Source of the DNA: Armatimonadia bacterium
GTDB taxonomy: Bacteria > Armatimonadota > Zipacnadia > Zipacnadales > JABUFB01
NCBI GenBank assembly: GCA_039679385.1
Contig: JBDKVB010000138.1
Coordinates: forward strand, 62,001-126,000
DNA: 64,000 bases
Direction: 5' to 3'
Part shown: piece after piece, positions 51,907 to 61,178 of the stretch
How positions within the stretch are numbered: position 1 is the stretch's first letter
Layout: every line of letters starts with the position of its first letter
Notes under the pieces: model-generated
The model's database searches: none
What the model was told of the DNA's origin: nothing
What the model saw: the letters and a program-made list of their open reading frames with translations, nothing else
Program-made: the position numbers and the translations under genes

Positions 51907-53178
51907 ATGTCTGAGAAACTCGCAATCGACGGCGGGACCCCCGTCAACAGTCAGCCCTTCCCACCGTGGCCCTACTTCACGGAAGAGATGATCCAGGCGG
52001 CCATGGAGCCCCTGCGCACTGGGAAGGTCAACTACTGGACCGGCAAGGCCGGGATGGAGTTCGAGCAGAAGTTTGCCGACTGGGTCGGCACGAAGTTCGG
52101 AATCTCGACCACTAACGGGACAAGTGCCCTGCACGTAGCTCTGGCGGGGCTTGGCATCGGCCCCGGCGACGAAGTGATCACGCCTTCGTATACCTTCATC
52201 GCCTCGAGCTTCTGCGTGCTCCAGGCGGGCGCTGTCCCTGTGTTCGCTGATGTGGACCGCGAGACGCACACCATCTCCCCGGAAAGCATCGAGGAGAAGA
52301 TCAGCTCCCGCACCAAGGCCATCATTGCCGTCCACCTGTATGGTGTGATGTGTGATATGGGCCCGATCCTGGAGATCGCCAAGAAGCACAACCTGTACGT
52401 GATCGAGGACTGTGCGCAGGCTCACGGTGGCGTGTACAAGGGCAAGAAGGCGGGCTCCCTGGGCCACTGCAACGCCTTCAGCTTCTGTCAGTCCAAGCAC
52501 TTCACCACCGGCGGCGAGGGTGGCTGCACGGTGACGGACAACGAGGACGTTGCCTGGACCTGCCGCTCCTTCCGGGACCACGGCTATGACGTATCCGAGC
52601 GGCTGAGGCTGCTGGAGATGGAGGCCAAGCTTCCGTATATCCACAAGATGTGGGGCTACAACTACCGGATGACGGAAATGCAGTCGGCGATCGGCCTGGA
52701 GTGCCTGAAGATTCTCGACTCGTGGAACCTGGCGAACCGGCGTCGCAACGCGGCCATCCTGGACGAGGCGCTGGAGGACGAGCCCTACATCTGGCGGCTG
52801 CCGCTGAACACGGCCGAACGTCAGAATGCCTACTGGCTGTACCCGATCGTCTTGGACACCGACCGGCTGACGGTAGACGCGCGCCAGTTCTTCAAGGCAG
52901 TGGACGCCGAGGGCGTTCCGGCCGGTCCGGTCCTGTGGCCCCAGTGTTACAAGGAGAAGGCGTATCAGGACCACGTGGGTCCCAGCCACCTGCAGTACCC
53001 CTTCCGCGACCTGCATACGCGGCCTGAGGCGGTCAACTACACCAAAGAGCATTGCCCGAACGCTGCCTGGCTGGAGGAGCGGACCTTCTTCACCAGCCTG
53101 CACCCGACCTACGAGGCGTCGCACATGGAGCGCATCGCCGAGGCCATTCGTAAGGTGGGTAAGGCCTACAGCAAGTAG
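51907..53178 (+). CDS. DegT/DnrJ/EryC1-type sugar aminotransferase
   Basis: 423 residues. The PLP-dependent fold is shown by GISTTNGTSALHVALAGLGI, EVITPSYTFIASSFCVLQAG, VDRETHTISPESIEE, IIAVHLYGVMCDM and VIEDCAQAHGG. The Schiff-base lysine is in FSFCQSKHFTTGGEGG, and YNYRMTEMQSAIGLECL follows. Members add an amino group to keto-sugar nucleotides for surface glycans or antibiotics. GGGAGG lies nine bases before ATG 51907. It diverges from the giant export gene, which supports a surface-glycan role; the exact sugar is unknown. Confidence 0.9.
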   Translation: MSEKLAIDGGTPVNSQPFPPWPYFTEEMIQAAMEPLRTGKVNYWTGKAGMEFEQKFADWVGTKFGISTTNGTSALHVALAGLGIGPGDEVITPSYTFIASSFCVLQAGAVPVFADVDRETHTISPESIEEKISSRTKAIIAVHLYGVMCDMGPILEIAKKHNLYVIEDCAQAHGGVYKGKKAGSLGHCNAFSFCQSKHFTTGGEGGCTVTDNEDVAWTCRSFRDHGYDVSERLRLLEMEAKLPYIHKMWGYNYRMTEMQSAIGLECLKILDSWNLANRRRNAAILDEALEDEPYIWRLPLNTAERQNAYWLYPIVLDTDRLTVDARQFFKAVDAEGVPAGPVLWPQCYKEKAYQDHVGPSHLQYPFRDLHTRPEAVNYTKEHCPNAAWLEERTFFTSLHPTYEASHMERIAEAIRKVGKAYSK

Positions 53179-53216
53179 CGGGCTCACGCATCCCGACTAC
53201 CTGACGCGAACATGCG

Positions 53217-53250
53217 AGAGCCGTAGCACCTTCGGGCGCTACGGCTCTTT
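53217..53250 (+). terminator. Terminator after the DegT gene
   Basis: AGAGCCGTAGC and GCTACGGCTCT form a perfect 11-bp stem followed by TT and a T-rich tail. Confidence 0.75.
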
Positions 53251-53272
53251 CGGTTGTCTGGAAGAGGCGGAA

Positions 53273-53635
53273 CTAGCGAGTACGGAGCCAGGTTCGCCCG
53301 GCGACCCAGAGGCTGAGCAGGTAGGTCAGGGCCACGGAGTGGAAGAGCCAACCGGCTGCGACGCCCTGCAACTGGCCGAGAAGGTCTGCGAGGGCCAGCG
53401 AGCAGAGCGCAATCAGGAGCAGGTCGGCAACGCGCTGCCGTCCGCTGCGAGGCGATGATATGGCCATGCTGAGGAGGAGCACAGCGTAGGCGATGCCCAG
53501 CAGCGCACCGAGCACCCAGCCAATCAGGTCCGCGGTCTCGCCGCCCAGTTTGAAGGCGTAACCGCGGATCGCCATGGCGCCCAGCAGCGGGCATAGCAAG
53601 ACAGGCAAGAGGAAGCGGAGCAGGCGTGCAATCAT
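53273..53635 (-). CDS. Small four-helix membrane protein of unknown function
   Basis: 120 residues and about four hydrophobic segments: FLLPVLLCPLLGAMAIRGYA, IGWVLGALLGIAYAVLLLSM, ADLLLIALCSLALADLLGQL and WLFHSVALTYLLSLWVAGRT, separated by short basic loops. I do not recognise the family. There is no clear ribosome-binding site before ATG 53635. It follows the ABC permease by 63 bases on the same strand and may be an accessory of that exporter. A longer antisense-like frame over this stretch is rejected. Confidence 0.6.
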   Translation of the reverse strand: MIARLLRFLLPVLLCPLLGAMAIRGYAFKLGGETADLIGWVLGALLGIAYAVLLLSMAISSPRSGRQRVADLLLIALCSLALADLLGQLQGVAAGWLFHSVALTYLLSLWVAGRTWLRTR

Positions 53636-53698
53636 TGGTCGACGACAACCATTCTTGTCTGGCGGCGGCCTTGCGATGATGGGCCGTCTGTGGGCCTG

Positions 53699-55342
53699 TC
53701 AGTCCTCGCCGGGCTGGAAACGGCCGAGCGCCCAGTTCCCCAGGAGCATGATGACGAAGGCCACGGGGAGTAGTCCCGCGTTGCCAAGGAGGCCCAGGAG
53801 CAGTCCCGGTAGGGCGAAGGCCATCCCCATGGCTACCAGTATCAGGCAGGGCATCAGGGCCAGGCCGACTCCGAAAGTGTGGAGCAGGCCGCCCAGGAAG
53901 CGCTGGCCGGGATCGGTGGAGTTCGGGAAGATGCAGGACACCACGGCGCCTACGAGGCCGCTGGTGATCGACCCCAGAGGCAGACAGCAGGCGACGGCGA
54001 CAGACAGGTGGACTCCCCGCAAGGGGTGTCCGAGCCAGAAGCAGAGCATCCCGCCCAGCAGAAGCGCCGAGTGAAGCAACGCACGCGGCGCAGTCAGACC
54101 CAGAAGCTGCCGAGAGGCGGTGATCGGGAAGGTCCGCAGGAGCGTAATGTGAGTCAGCTCGCTTCTGAACCGCAGTCCCTGGAAGCTTGAGGACAAGAGC
54201 AGGACGTAGGCGGCGGCCGGTCCGGGCAAGCTCCGAAGAAGGAGCTCGTCGCCCGACATCAGGCGCGCCAGGAAGGCAAGCCCCACCATCACCACGAGCC
54301 AGGCTCCCCACTGCCAGCGGTTGGCGTGGGCTGTCTCGGCGATCAGCTTGTAGGGAAGTGCCAGAGACGGCTCTCGCCACCGCAGGATCAGGCTCCGGCG
54401 GCTGAAGGACCCCTCGCGCAGTGATTCCCCGGTCATGCGCTCGATGTCCTGGGAGCGTGCGGCAGCGCGCATCCGGGCCACACGTGCCGAGTGCTCAAGG
54501 GTTGCCTCGGCGACATCGCGGTCCAGGACGCAGACCCCCACTGTACACGCCGCGGCCAGGAGAAGCAACAGGCTCATGCTCGCCGCAGGACTGGAGAACA
54601 GCGGATGCCCCTCACCCGTCACGAAGGCTGCCACGGCCAGCAAGGGCGTGAGCAGGTAGCTGTAGGGAGGATGCGAAAGCACCGCCATGACCGCCGCCGG
54701 TCCCGACTCCTCGCCGAAGACCACGTATCCGCCACCCCACAGGAAGGCCACTCCGACCACCCAGACGACGACACGGACCGCACCCTTGGATATGCCGAGG
54801 ATCGCCTGCACATTCGTCAGCAAGAGCTCGATGATTCGGGCCAGATTCACAGCAAAGAGCATATAGAGGCCGGCGGCTATCCAGACGAGGACCATCCGGC
54901 CCACTGAGGCCTCCCGCATGACCAAGCCCATAGCCAGCGGTGTGAGGAAGACCACGACGATGCCTACATCTGCCAGCATCACCAGGGCGTCGAGGCCGAC
55001 GCGGAAAGCCACTACCAGCCGCCGGGGGATGGGAGTGGGGAACAGGAAGTCGTAGTCGGCAGCGGGGAAGCTGAAGACGGCGCCCTCAAAGCCACGCTCG
55101 ATCGATCCGAGGGTGAAGACGATCAGTAGTACGATCAGACCGAGCCGCACCTGGTCGACCGGCAGCGCTGGGACAGGTACTGCACCGTGCGGACCCATGA
55201 AGCGCGTCATTGCCACCGAGGCGAAGCTCGCGCCGACCCAGAGGAGGAAGAACAGGGTGACGATGAGACGCTTCGGGCTGCTCACCAGCGACAGGAGCCC
55301 GTTCTTGAGCAAATGTAGACGCAGGTAGATCAGGGCTGCCAT
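53699..55342 (-). CDS. ABC-2-like exporter membrane protein
   Basis: 547 residues. Two hydrophobic halves, each with several TM segments: SPKRLIVTLFFLLWVGASFA and LALPYKLIAETAHANRWQWG, and later LLVAVAAFVTGE and LGGLLHTFGVGLALMPCLIL. The motif YDFLFPTPIPRRLVVAFRVG after the first TM cluster is typical of ABC exporter families of the PF16962 type. It pairs with the ATPase encoded immediately upstream (stop and start abut as TGA-ATG). The substrate is unknown; it could export a lipid, drug or peptide. Confidence 0.78.
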   Translation of the reverse strand: MAALIYLRLHLLKNGLLSLVSSPKRLIVTLFFLLWVGASFASVAMTRFMGPHGAVPVPALPVDQVRLGLIVLLIVFTLGSIERGFEGAVFSFPAADYDFLFPTPIPRRLVVAFRVGLDALVMLADVGIVVVFLTPLAMGLVMREASVGRMVLVWIAAGLYMLFAVNLARIIELLLTNVQAILGISKGAVRVVVWVVGVAFLWGGGYVVFGEESGPAAVMAVLSHPPYSYLLTPLLAVAAFVTGEGHPLFSSPAASMSLLLLLAAACTVGVCVLDRDVAEATLEHSARVARMRAAARSQDIERMTGESLREGSFSRRSLILRWREPSLALPYKLIAETAHANRWQWGAWLVVMVGLAFLARLMSGDELLLRSLPGPAAAYVLLLSSSFQGLRFRSELTHITLLRTFPITASRQLLGLTAPRALLHSALLLGGMLCFWLGHPLRGVHLSVAVACCLPLGSITSGLVGAVVSCIFPNSTDPGQRFLGGLLHTFGVGLALMPCLILVAMGMAFALPGLLLGLLGNAGLLPVAFVIMLLGNWALGRFQPGED

Positions 55343-56128
55343 TCAGGGCGTCTCCGGCCTGTCTGTGAGAGCCAGGAAGATGTCCTCCAGGGAGACGTCG
55401 TCTCCCATGCGCGTACCGGCGCGCAACTCCTCGAGGTTGCCGGCGGCTATGACCGTTCCGTGATCGAGGATCAGGACGCGGTGACACAGGTGCTCGACGG
55501 TGTCGAGGATGTGTGAGCTGACCAGAACGGCGGCTCCCGCGGCGGCGGAGCTGACCATCATGTCCCGGATCATCCGCTGGCCGGCCGGGTCGATGCCGAT
55601 GAGCGGCTCATCGAACATGAACAGGCGGCTGGAGTGCATGAAGGCGCAGGCGACGGCCACCTTCTGCTTCATGCCCTTGGAGAGGGTGGTGATCAGGGCG
55701 TCCTTCTTGTCCCACAAGTCCAGTCGCTGGAGCAGGCCGTCGGCACGGCTGTCGAAGTCGCCGGTCTCGCCGTAGGCCATGTGGATGAAGCGGAGGTGCT
55801 CGCGGACGGTGAGCAGCTCGTACAGGTTCGGCGTCTCGGGCACCAGCGAGAGGGCGAGCTTTGCCTCCCGGGTCTGAGTGGCCAGGTTGTAACCGGCGCA
55901 GTAGATGTCACCGGCGGTCGGTCTCAGAACACCGGCGATGCAGCGCAGGACCGTGGTCTTGCCCGCACCGTTGGGGCCGATGAGGCCGACGATCTCGCCA
56001 GGCCCTACGGCAAAGGAGACGTTCTGGACGGCCGCAAAGTCACGGTAATACTTGTCCAGGCCGTTGACGGCCAGCAGAGGCGGCGGGAGTGGTGCAGCAG
56101 GCTGCACGGTGTCCGCGAAGTAGCTCAT
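55343..56128 (-). CDS. ABC-2 exporter ATP-binding protein
   Basis: 261 residues. LLAVNGLDKYYRDFAAVQNV starts the NBD, Walker A is IGPNGAGKTTVLRCIAG, signature LSKGMKQKVAVACAFMHSSR and Walker B FMFDEPLIGIDPAGQRMIR. The LSKGMKQKV form is typical of CcmA/Yht-type ABC-2 exporters. SHILDTVEHLCHRVLIL follows. Its stop codon abuts the start of the permease gene. ATG 56128 is preceded by a weak purine tract (AGGGGC). Confidence 0.9.
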   Translation of the reverse strand: MSYFADTVQPAAPLPPPLLAVNGLDKYYRDFAAVQNVSFAVGPGEIVGLIGPNGAGKTTVLRCIAGVLRPTAGDIYCAGYNLATQTREAKLALSLVPETPNLYELLTVREHLRFIHMAYGETGDFDSRADGLLQRLDLWDKKDALITTLSKGMKQKVAVACAFMHSSRLFMFDEPLIGIDPAGQRMIRDMMVSSAAAGAAVLVSSHILDTVEHLCHRVLILDHGTVIAAGNLEELRAGTRMGDDVSLEDIFLALTDRPETP

Positions 56129-56243
56129 CGAGCGCCCCTGAGCATCCCGGGGGCACCCAGGGAGGCTGCCCCGCAAAGGGATGAGAGAGTGCGTTGCCGG
56201 GAAGACAAGGCGCTGGTCCGGCACGATGGCCTGCAGGTCATGC

Positions 56244-58598
56244 TCAGTGGACCTCCACTTCGCGCAGACGGATCATGTTGTCGCCGGCGCAGCCGGTGGT
56301 GAACACAACGCGCAGAGCCCCGGTAGTGACCGGGGCGAAGTTGAGGGTCGGGCGTAGCTGGGCGTTGTCGGTGACGGCTGCCACCGTACGCCACTTACCC
56401 TCTTGCTGCACCTGGACCTCGAGCCCGCGGGCGAGGTAGATGGTGTCGCCCTCCGGGTCGAAGAAGTAGAGTTTGACCTGCTTCACCGTCTGCGGGGCGG
56501 AGAAGTCGAGTTGGAGCCAGTGGGGCGGGTCTGAGTAGTCCGAGAGCCACCGGCTGCTCTGACTGGTGGTCACCAGGCCGTCGATGGCGTTGTCCGGCGC
56601 GTTCCCGCTGAAGATGGAATCGGCGGAGGCCACGGTGCCCTTGGAGGACAGGGCGAGGTTGTCGGGGACTTGCGTTCCCGGGCTAGGCCACGAGCTGAAG
56701 TCCTCCAGTCGGCGTCGAATCTGGTCGCCCTGCAGGGAGCGCGGGCTGCGGTTCTTGGCGATGCAGAGTGCGGCCGCACAACCCGCAGCTTCGCCGATGG
56801 GCATAGTGGTTCCCATCACGCGGACTGAGCCATGAGCCACGTGGTCGGCACTGATGCAGCGACCGGCCACCAGGAGGTTGGCGATCTTCTTGGGCACCAG
56901 GCAGCGGTAGGGTATCTCGTAGGAACGACTCAGGTGGATTCCGGCCGCGTCGCCGGTACCATCGGCGGCATGGATGTCGATGGGGTAGAAGCCGCGGCTG
57001 ATGGCGTCGCGGAAGGTCGCGCCCTGCAGGACATCTTCGCCCGTGAGGACGTACTCGCCGACGATGCGGCGGCTCTCGCGGACTCCTATGAACTCGGCGC
57101 TCTGCAGCAGGTAGCAGCCCTCGCAACCGGGCACGTACTTGCGGTAGAAGTCGACGAGCTGGAGGGCCTCCCGCTGGGCCTCAATATGTGAGTAGGTGAG
57201 GTCATCGACCTTGAGGCCGCTGACCTGCGGGATGTTGATGGAGTTGATGTTGGCGACGCCGTGCTCGCCGAGGATGACGGGCTGGATCGCGGCGCCGCCT
57301 GCGAAGCGGGTCGTCAGACCGCCCTCGGCACGAGCCTTCGCAACGAGGTCCGGCAGCTTGGGGCGCGCCGGAAGCAGCTTCGTGGTGTCAACGTTGCCGA
57401 GGAGAAACACGAGCGTCTGGGTCTGCGTCTCTTCGTCTCTGCCACGGCCGATCTCGAAGGGTGCTCCGGCCCAGGCTGCGACGTCACCATCACCGGTGCA
57501 GTCGATCACGATGCGCGAGAGGATTGCCTGAGGACCGGACTTGCCCTCGACCATCACGCCGCGGATCACGTTGTCGCGCACGATGGCGTCGACGGCGGTC
57601 GTGTAGAGCATGAGTTTCGCGCCGGACTCGCGGACCATGTCGAGGAGCACGACCTTCATGATCTCCGGGTTCCACATCTCGGCCGTGCCGCCGACCTGTT
57701 CGAGGCGCTTGAGGAACTCGGCCACGATGCCCTCGTTGAGCTCCTTGCGGAAGGCAGGGGGCACCAGGCCGGTCGTCGCCATGCCGCCGAGGGAACCGGC
57801 GCGCTCGATGAGCAGGGCGTCTGCGCCCATCCTGGCAGCGGTGACGACGGCGGCCACTCCGGCCAGTCCGCCACCGACGACCAGGACTTCGGGGTTCGCG
57901 ACAACGGGCGCATCCACGACCCGGCGGACCTTGCCCTTGTCGGTCAGAAGCTCGGCAACGCTCTCGACGGCCGGGGTTCGGAGCGGCTGAGGACGCGGAC
58001 GGACCCGATAGGCGGCATCCTCGCGGGCTCTGGTGGCCCGGATTGCGGCGACGTCAGCGCCGGTCAGGCGGACGTTGTCCAGCACGATCCGGGAGGCCTG
58101 AGTGCGACGGCCACTGTCGAGTCTGAGACCGAGCGCCGTCATGGCGGCGGTATCCACTCCGGCAGCCTGGACGTCAGCCACCGGCACCCGAACCGTCGTC
58201 CAGGCACCCGGTGGAAGGCTGAGCGGAAGCGTGTACTCCTTCGCCGAGGAGCGGGCGAAGAGGACGAGTTGCAGTGGCGCCTCGTCCAGATTGTACACGT
58301 CGAGAAGTAGCTGCTGGTAGGGCCGCCAGTCGCAGTAGCGCAGACCACCGCGGACGCTGGTGGCGGAGAACTGCGGCGGCGTCTCCAGTGAAGGATGGCC
58401 GAACAGGCGCACACGCATGGCCCCGCTGCCCTCGGTGCGAGGTTCGGTGACGGGCTCGGCCATGGCTGAGCGGAGGTTGCCGATGAATTCGTCGACCTGC
58501 GGTCGGTTGTCGAGACCGGAGATCAGGGAGACCTCCTCCGCGGCGCCGGCCGCAGTCATGAGAAGGAAACCCAGAAGGTACGCCGTCATAGTTCGCAT
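56244..58598 (-). CDS. Exported FAD-dependent oxidoreductase with discoidin-like C-terminus
   Basis: 784 residues. A signal peptide (MTAYLLGFLLMTAAGAAEEV) is followed by a beta-rich domain (about 30-190). The FAD/Rossmann motif VLVVGGGLAGVAAVVTAARM is near residue 235, then LGGMATTGLVPPAFRKELNE and IVIDCTGDGDVAAWAGAPFE, typical of the FAD_oxidored (PF12831) group. From about residue 650 an F5/8-type C domain follows (NLALSSKGTVASADSIFSGN, LQLDFSAPQTVKQVKLYFFD). The group is common in planctomycete- and armatimonad-type genomes, with unknown substrates, likely carbohydrate-linked. GGGAG is close before ATG 58598. Confidence 0.84.
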   Translation of the reverse strand: MRTMTAYLLGFLLMTAAGAAEEVSLISGLDNRPQVDEFIGNLRSAMAEPVTEPRTEGSGAMRVRLFGHPSLETPPQFSATSVRGGLRYCDWRPYQQLLLDVYNLDEAPLQLVLFARSSAKEYTLPLSLPPGAWTTVRVPVADVQAAGVDTAAMTALGLRLDSGRRTQASRIVLDNVRLTGADVAAIRATRAREDAAYRVRPRPQPLRTPAVESVAELLTDKGKVRRVVDAPVVANPEVLVVGGGLAGVAAVVTAARMGADALLIERAGSLGGMATTGLVPPAFRKELNEGIVAEFLKRLEQVGGTAEMWNPEIMKVVLLDMVRESGAKLMLYTTAVDAIVRDNVIRGVMVEGKSGPQAILSRIVIDCTGDGDVAAWAGAPFEIGRGRDEETQTQTLVFLLGNVDTTKLLPARPKLPDLVAKARAEGGLTTRFAGGAAIQPVILGEHGVANINSINIPQVSGLKVDDLTYSHIEAQREALQLVDFYRKYVPGCEGCYLLQSAEFIGVRESRRIVGEYVLTGEDVLQGATFRDAISRGFYPIDIHAADGTGDAAGIHLSRSYEIPYRCLVPKKIANLLVAGRCISADHVAHGSVRVMGTTMPIGEAAGCAAALCIAKNRSPRSLQGDQIRRRLEDFSSWPSPGTQVPDNLALSSKGTVASADSIFSGNAPDNAIDGLVTTSQSSRWLSDYSDPPHWLQLDFSAPQTVKQVKLYFFDPEGDTIYLARGLEVQVQQEGKWRTVAAVTDNAQLRPTLNFAPVTTGALRVVFTTGCAGDNMIRLREVEVH

Positions 58599-58685
58599 AG
58601 AGTGCTCCCTGGACTGGTAACATCTGCCCGAGTGAGAGGATAACCTTCGCCGCCCGATATGCGCAAGCCTCCCGGGGGCTGTGGC

Positions 58686-58714
58686 TTGACGCCTCCGGTG
58701 CTTTCGTGTAGCCT
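58686..58714 (+). promoter_or_regulatory. Possible promoter for the DUF6785-like transporter
   Basis: TTGACG (58686-58691), a 17-base spacer and TAGCCT (58709-58714), a weak -10. A start near 58721 is followed within 13 bases by GTG 58734. Confidence 0.42.
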
Positions 58715-58733
58715 TTGCCCGGGGTGAGGCACC

Positions 58734-60692
58734 GTGTCTGAGACGCTCCGCAAGGACCCGCCGACGGCCGATTCCGCGCCAGCCTCCGTCACTCCGAGAG
58801 CAGTGTGCCTCGGCGTGGTGTCCATTGTTGCCGTAGTGTTCTTCATCCACTGGGCCGAGCTTGTGCTGGGCGGCTCACGCGGGCACACGGCAATGGCCAA
58901 CACCAGCATCCCCGTTGGTGCCTTCACCTCCCTGGTAGCCCTGCTGGGTCTGAGTCGACTGCTTGGGCGGCTTGCTCCTCGCCTGCGCCTGAGCGAGTCC
59001 GAGTTGGTCGTCGTCTACTGCATGACCGCAGTGGCCAGCGTGCTGGCCTCCTCCGGCGCAATCCACTTCATCGTACCCGCCATCGCCGCTCCCTATCACT
59101 TCGCTTCGGCGGAGAACAACTGGGAGGCCCTCTTCTACCGGTACATTCCGGGATGGATCGGCCCCACGGACGAGAGGCTGCTGAACCGCTTCTTCGATGG
59201 CGGTGAGGCGGTGCCCGTCAGTATCTGGCTGGGCCCCTCGGTCGTGTGGTGCGGGTTCATCCTGGCCTGGGCGCTGTGCAGCCTGAGCATGGCGGCGATT
59301 GTGCGTCGCCAGTGGGTCGATAGCGAGCGACTGACCTTCCCGACGGTGTACGTGCCGCTGAGCATGACGGCGGAGGATGGGGCCTTCTGGCGCAACAAGC
59401 TGGCCTGGATCGGGATTGCGATTCCCTTCCTGATCGGGACGCTGAACACCCTCAACCTGAACTTCCCGTCGATTCCGAAGCTGGAAGTGCGCAACATCGA
59501 CCTGTCGAGCAGCTTCAAGGACCAGCCCTGGAACGCCATGGGTGGGCTGTCGGTGTCCTTCTATCCCTTCGTGGTCGGGATCGCTTTCTTGCTGTCGAGC
59601 GAGGTCACCTTCTCGTGCTGGTTCTTCTTTCTGATGACGAAGCTGGTGCGGGTCATGGGGGCGGTGTTCGGGATTTCGGACTGGGGTACGACCAGCGCTT
59701 CCCGCTTCCCCTTTGAAGATCAGCAGGGAGCCGGCGCCTTCCTGGCGCTGACGGTACTGGCCCTGTGGATCGGTCGCAAGGAACTGCGGAAGGCCATCTC
59801 GGCGGCTTTCCAGTGGGGACAGGAGGAGGAAGAGGACACCCCGCGGTGGCCCGTGTGGGGTTTCCTGGCCACCTTTGCGGCGATGCTGGGGTTCTGCCGG
59901 GCAGCCGGGATGAGCTGGGGCATTCCGCTCGCGCTGCTGGGGCTATCACTCGCGTATCTGGTTGCGGCGACGCGGATTCGGGCAGAGACGGGCAATGCCT
60001 GGCTGTTCGGGCCTCGGGTCGATCCGCAGACACTGGTGGTCACCACTCTTGGGTCACGCAACATCATGCCCCAGGATCTGACCATCATGGCGTATCTGTC
60101 GAGCATCGCCAGCTTTGACCTGCGGTGCGTGACGATGCCGCATCAACTCGACGCCCTCAAGATCGCCGAGGCCCGCCACATCCCCCGGGGCAAGCTGACC
60201 TGGGCGCTGGCGCTCGGCCTCGCGATAGGGATTCCCGTGGCCTTCTGGGGTGCGCTGCTTGTGTGGCACAACATCGGCGCTCTGTCGAAGGCGGACACCT
60301 GGCGGACGCTGATGGGGAAGGCGCCCTTCGACCGTCTGCAGGGCTATCTCGTGGCACCGCAGCCGCCTGACTTGTTGGGGCTGGTGTTTGTGGGCTGTGG
60401 GCTGCTCTTCACGGTGTTCCTGTTCGCCATGCGGAGCAACCTGATGGCCTGGCCCTTCCACCCCGTGGGCTATGCCATCGCCAACACTGGGAGCATGCGG
60501 AACCAGTGGTTCCCCTTCCTGCTGGCCTGGGTGGCGAAGACGACCATCCTGCGCTATGGCGGCCCGCAACTGTACCGGCAGGTTCTGCCGTTCTTCCTGG
60601 GCCTGGTGGTCGGCGACTTCCTCAACGGTGGCCTCTACACCCTGATCGCCTGCTTCATCCCCAGCATGCACGTCTACCCGGTAAACTGGTAG
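58734..60692 (+). CDS. DUF6785/6784-like multi-pass membrane transporter
   Basis: 652 residues with about 13-15 TM segments. The first lies at VCLGVVSIVAVVFFIHWAEL; SELVVVYCMTAVASVLASSG and LVVATRIRAETGNAW-like segments follow. WAELVLGGSRGHTAMANTSI and GSRNIMPQDLTIMAYLSSIA are characteristic loops, with FHPVGYAIANTGSMRNQWFP near the end. I recall this family (DUF6785/DUF6784, distantly like oligopeptide transporters) from Planctomycetota- and Armatimonadota-type genomes; its substrate is unknown. GTG 58734 has GGTGAGG four bases upstream. It is divergent from the FAD oxidoreductase. Confidence 0.72.
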   Translation: MSETLRKDPPTADSAPASVTPRAVCLGVVSIVAVVFFIHWAELVLGGSRGHTAMANTSIPVGAFTSLVALLGLSRLLGRLAPRLRLSESELVVVYCMTAVASVLASSGAIHFIVPAIAAPYHFASAENNWEALFYRYIPGWIGPTDERLLNRFFDGGEAVPVSIWLGPSVVWCGFILAWALCSLSMAAIVRRQWVDSERLTFPTVYVPLSMTAEDGAFWRNKLAWIGIAIPFLIGTLNTLNLNFPSIPKLEVRNIDLSSSFKDQPWNAMGGLSVSFYPFVVGIAFLLSSEVTFSCWFFFLMTKLVRVMGAVFGISDWGTTSASRFPFEDQQGAGAFLALTVLALWIGRKELRKAISAAFQWGQEEEEDTPRWPVWGFLATFAAMLGFCRAAGMSWGIPLALLGLSLAYLVAATRIRAETGNAWLFGPRVDPQTLVVTTLGSRNIMPQDLTIMAYLSSIASFDLRCVTMPHQLDALKIAEARHIPRGKLTWALALGLAIGIPVAFWGALLVWHNIGALSKADTWRTLMGKAPFDRLQGYLVAPQPPDLLGLVFVGCGLLFTVFLFAMRSNLMAWPFHPVGYAIANTGSMRNQWFPFLLAWVAKTTILRYGGPQLYRQVLPFFLGLVVGDFLNGGLYTLIACFIPSMHVYPVNW

Positions 60693-60702
60693 GCGCGAGC
60701 TG

Positions 60703-60963
60703 TCAGAGCGCCCTGACCTCGCAGGTTGCCCCGGCGTCCTCGAGAGTCTGCGCGGCGACCTTCGCTTCCTGCTGGGTGGCGAAGCGGGCAAGCTGGACCG
60801 GCGTGCGGCTGAGGAGTGCCCTGGCCTGCTTGAGGGGAAGGGCGGTAACACTTTCGATGGCGGCCAGTACGGGCGCCTGCGGACCGCCTCCGAAGAGCTT
60901 CGACAGGAACCCTCCGGCCGGCGGAACACTGGTGATGATGACGGCCCACTGCTGTTCGGGCAT
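60703..60963 (-). CDS. Small protein resembling the C-terminal domain of ribosomal protein L7/L12
   Basis: 86 residues. The tail (VLAAIESVTALPLKQARALL, SRTPVQLARFATQQEAKVAA, QTLEDAGATCEVRAL) follows the L7/L12 C-terminal pattern (IRELTGLGLKEAKDLV..P..I..GV.K.EAE.IK..LE.AGA.VE). The N-terminal 30 residues are not the L7/L12 dimerisation domain. So it is a stand-alone CTD-like protein, not the ribosomal stalk. Function is unknown. ATG 60963 has GGAG about twelve bases upstream. The gene opposes the DUF6785-like gene, with ten bases between stop codons. Confidence 0.62.
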   Translation of the reverse strand: MPEQQWAVIITSVPPAGGFLSKLFGGGPQAPVLAAIESVTALPLKQARALLSRTPVQLARFATQQEAKVAAQTLEDAGATCEVRAL

Positions 60964-61178
60964 GGCTGATCCGGACTCCTTTCGTCCCCCGAGAGAAGGG
61001 CTGCTCTCTTCGCCGTCGGTGGCGGCTGAACCTGCATCCATCGTGGTGTCTTGAGAGGAGGCAGGGGGACAGGCCGTCGGGAGGGAACAGGCACAGGCCT
61101 GCACGCCTGAGGTGGTACTTGCCTGAGACAGGAGCTGTGCGCAGGCAGGCGAATCGAAGCTGTGGGGAGATGATCGAC

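Noticed and set aside
53184-54380. A 398-codon minus-strand frame across the ABC permease and the small membrane protein
   Set aside because: Arg/Ser/Pro-rich composition without motifs, overlapping genes with clear membrane segments.
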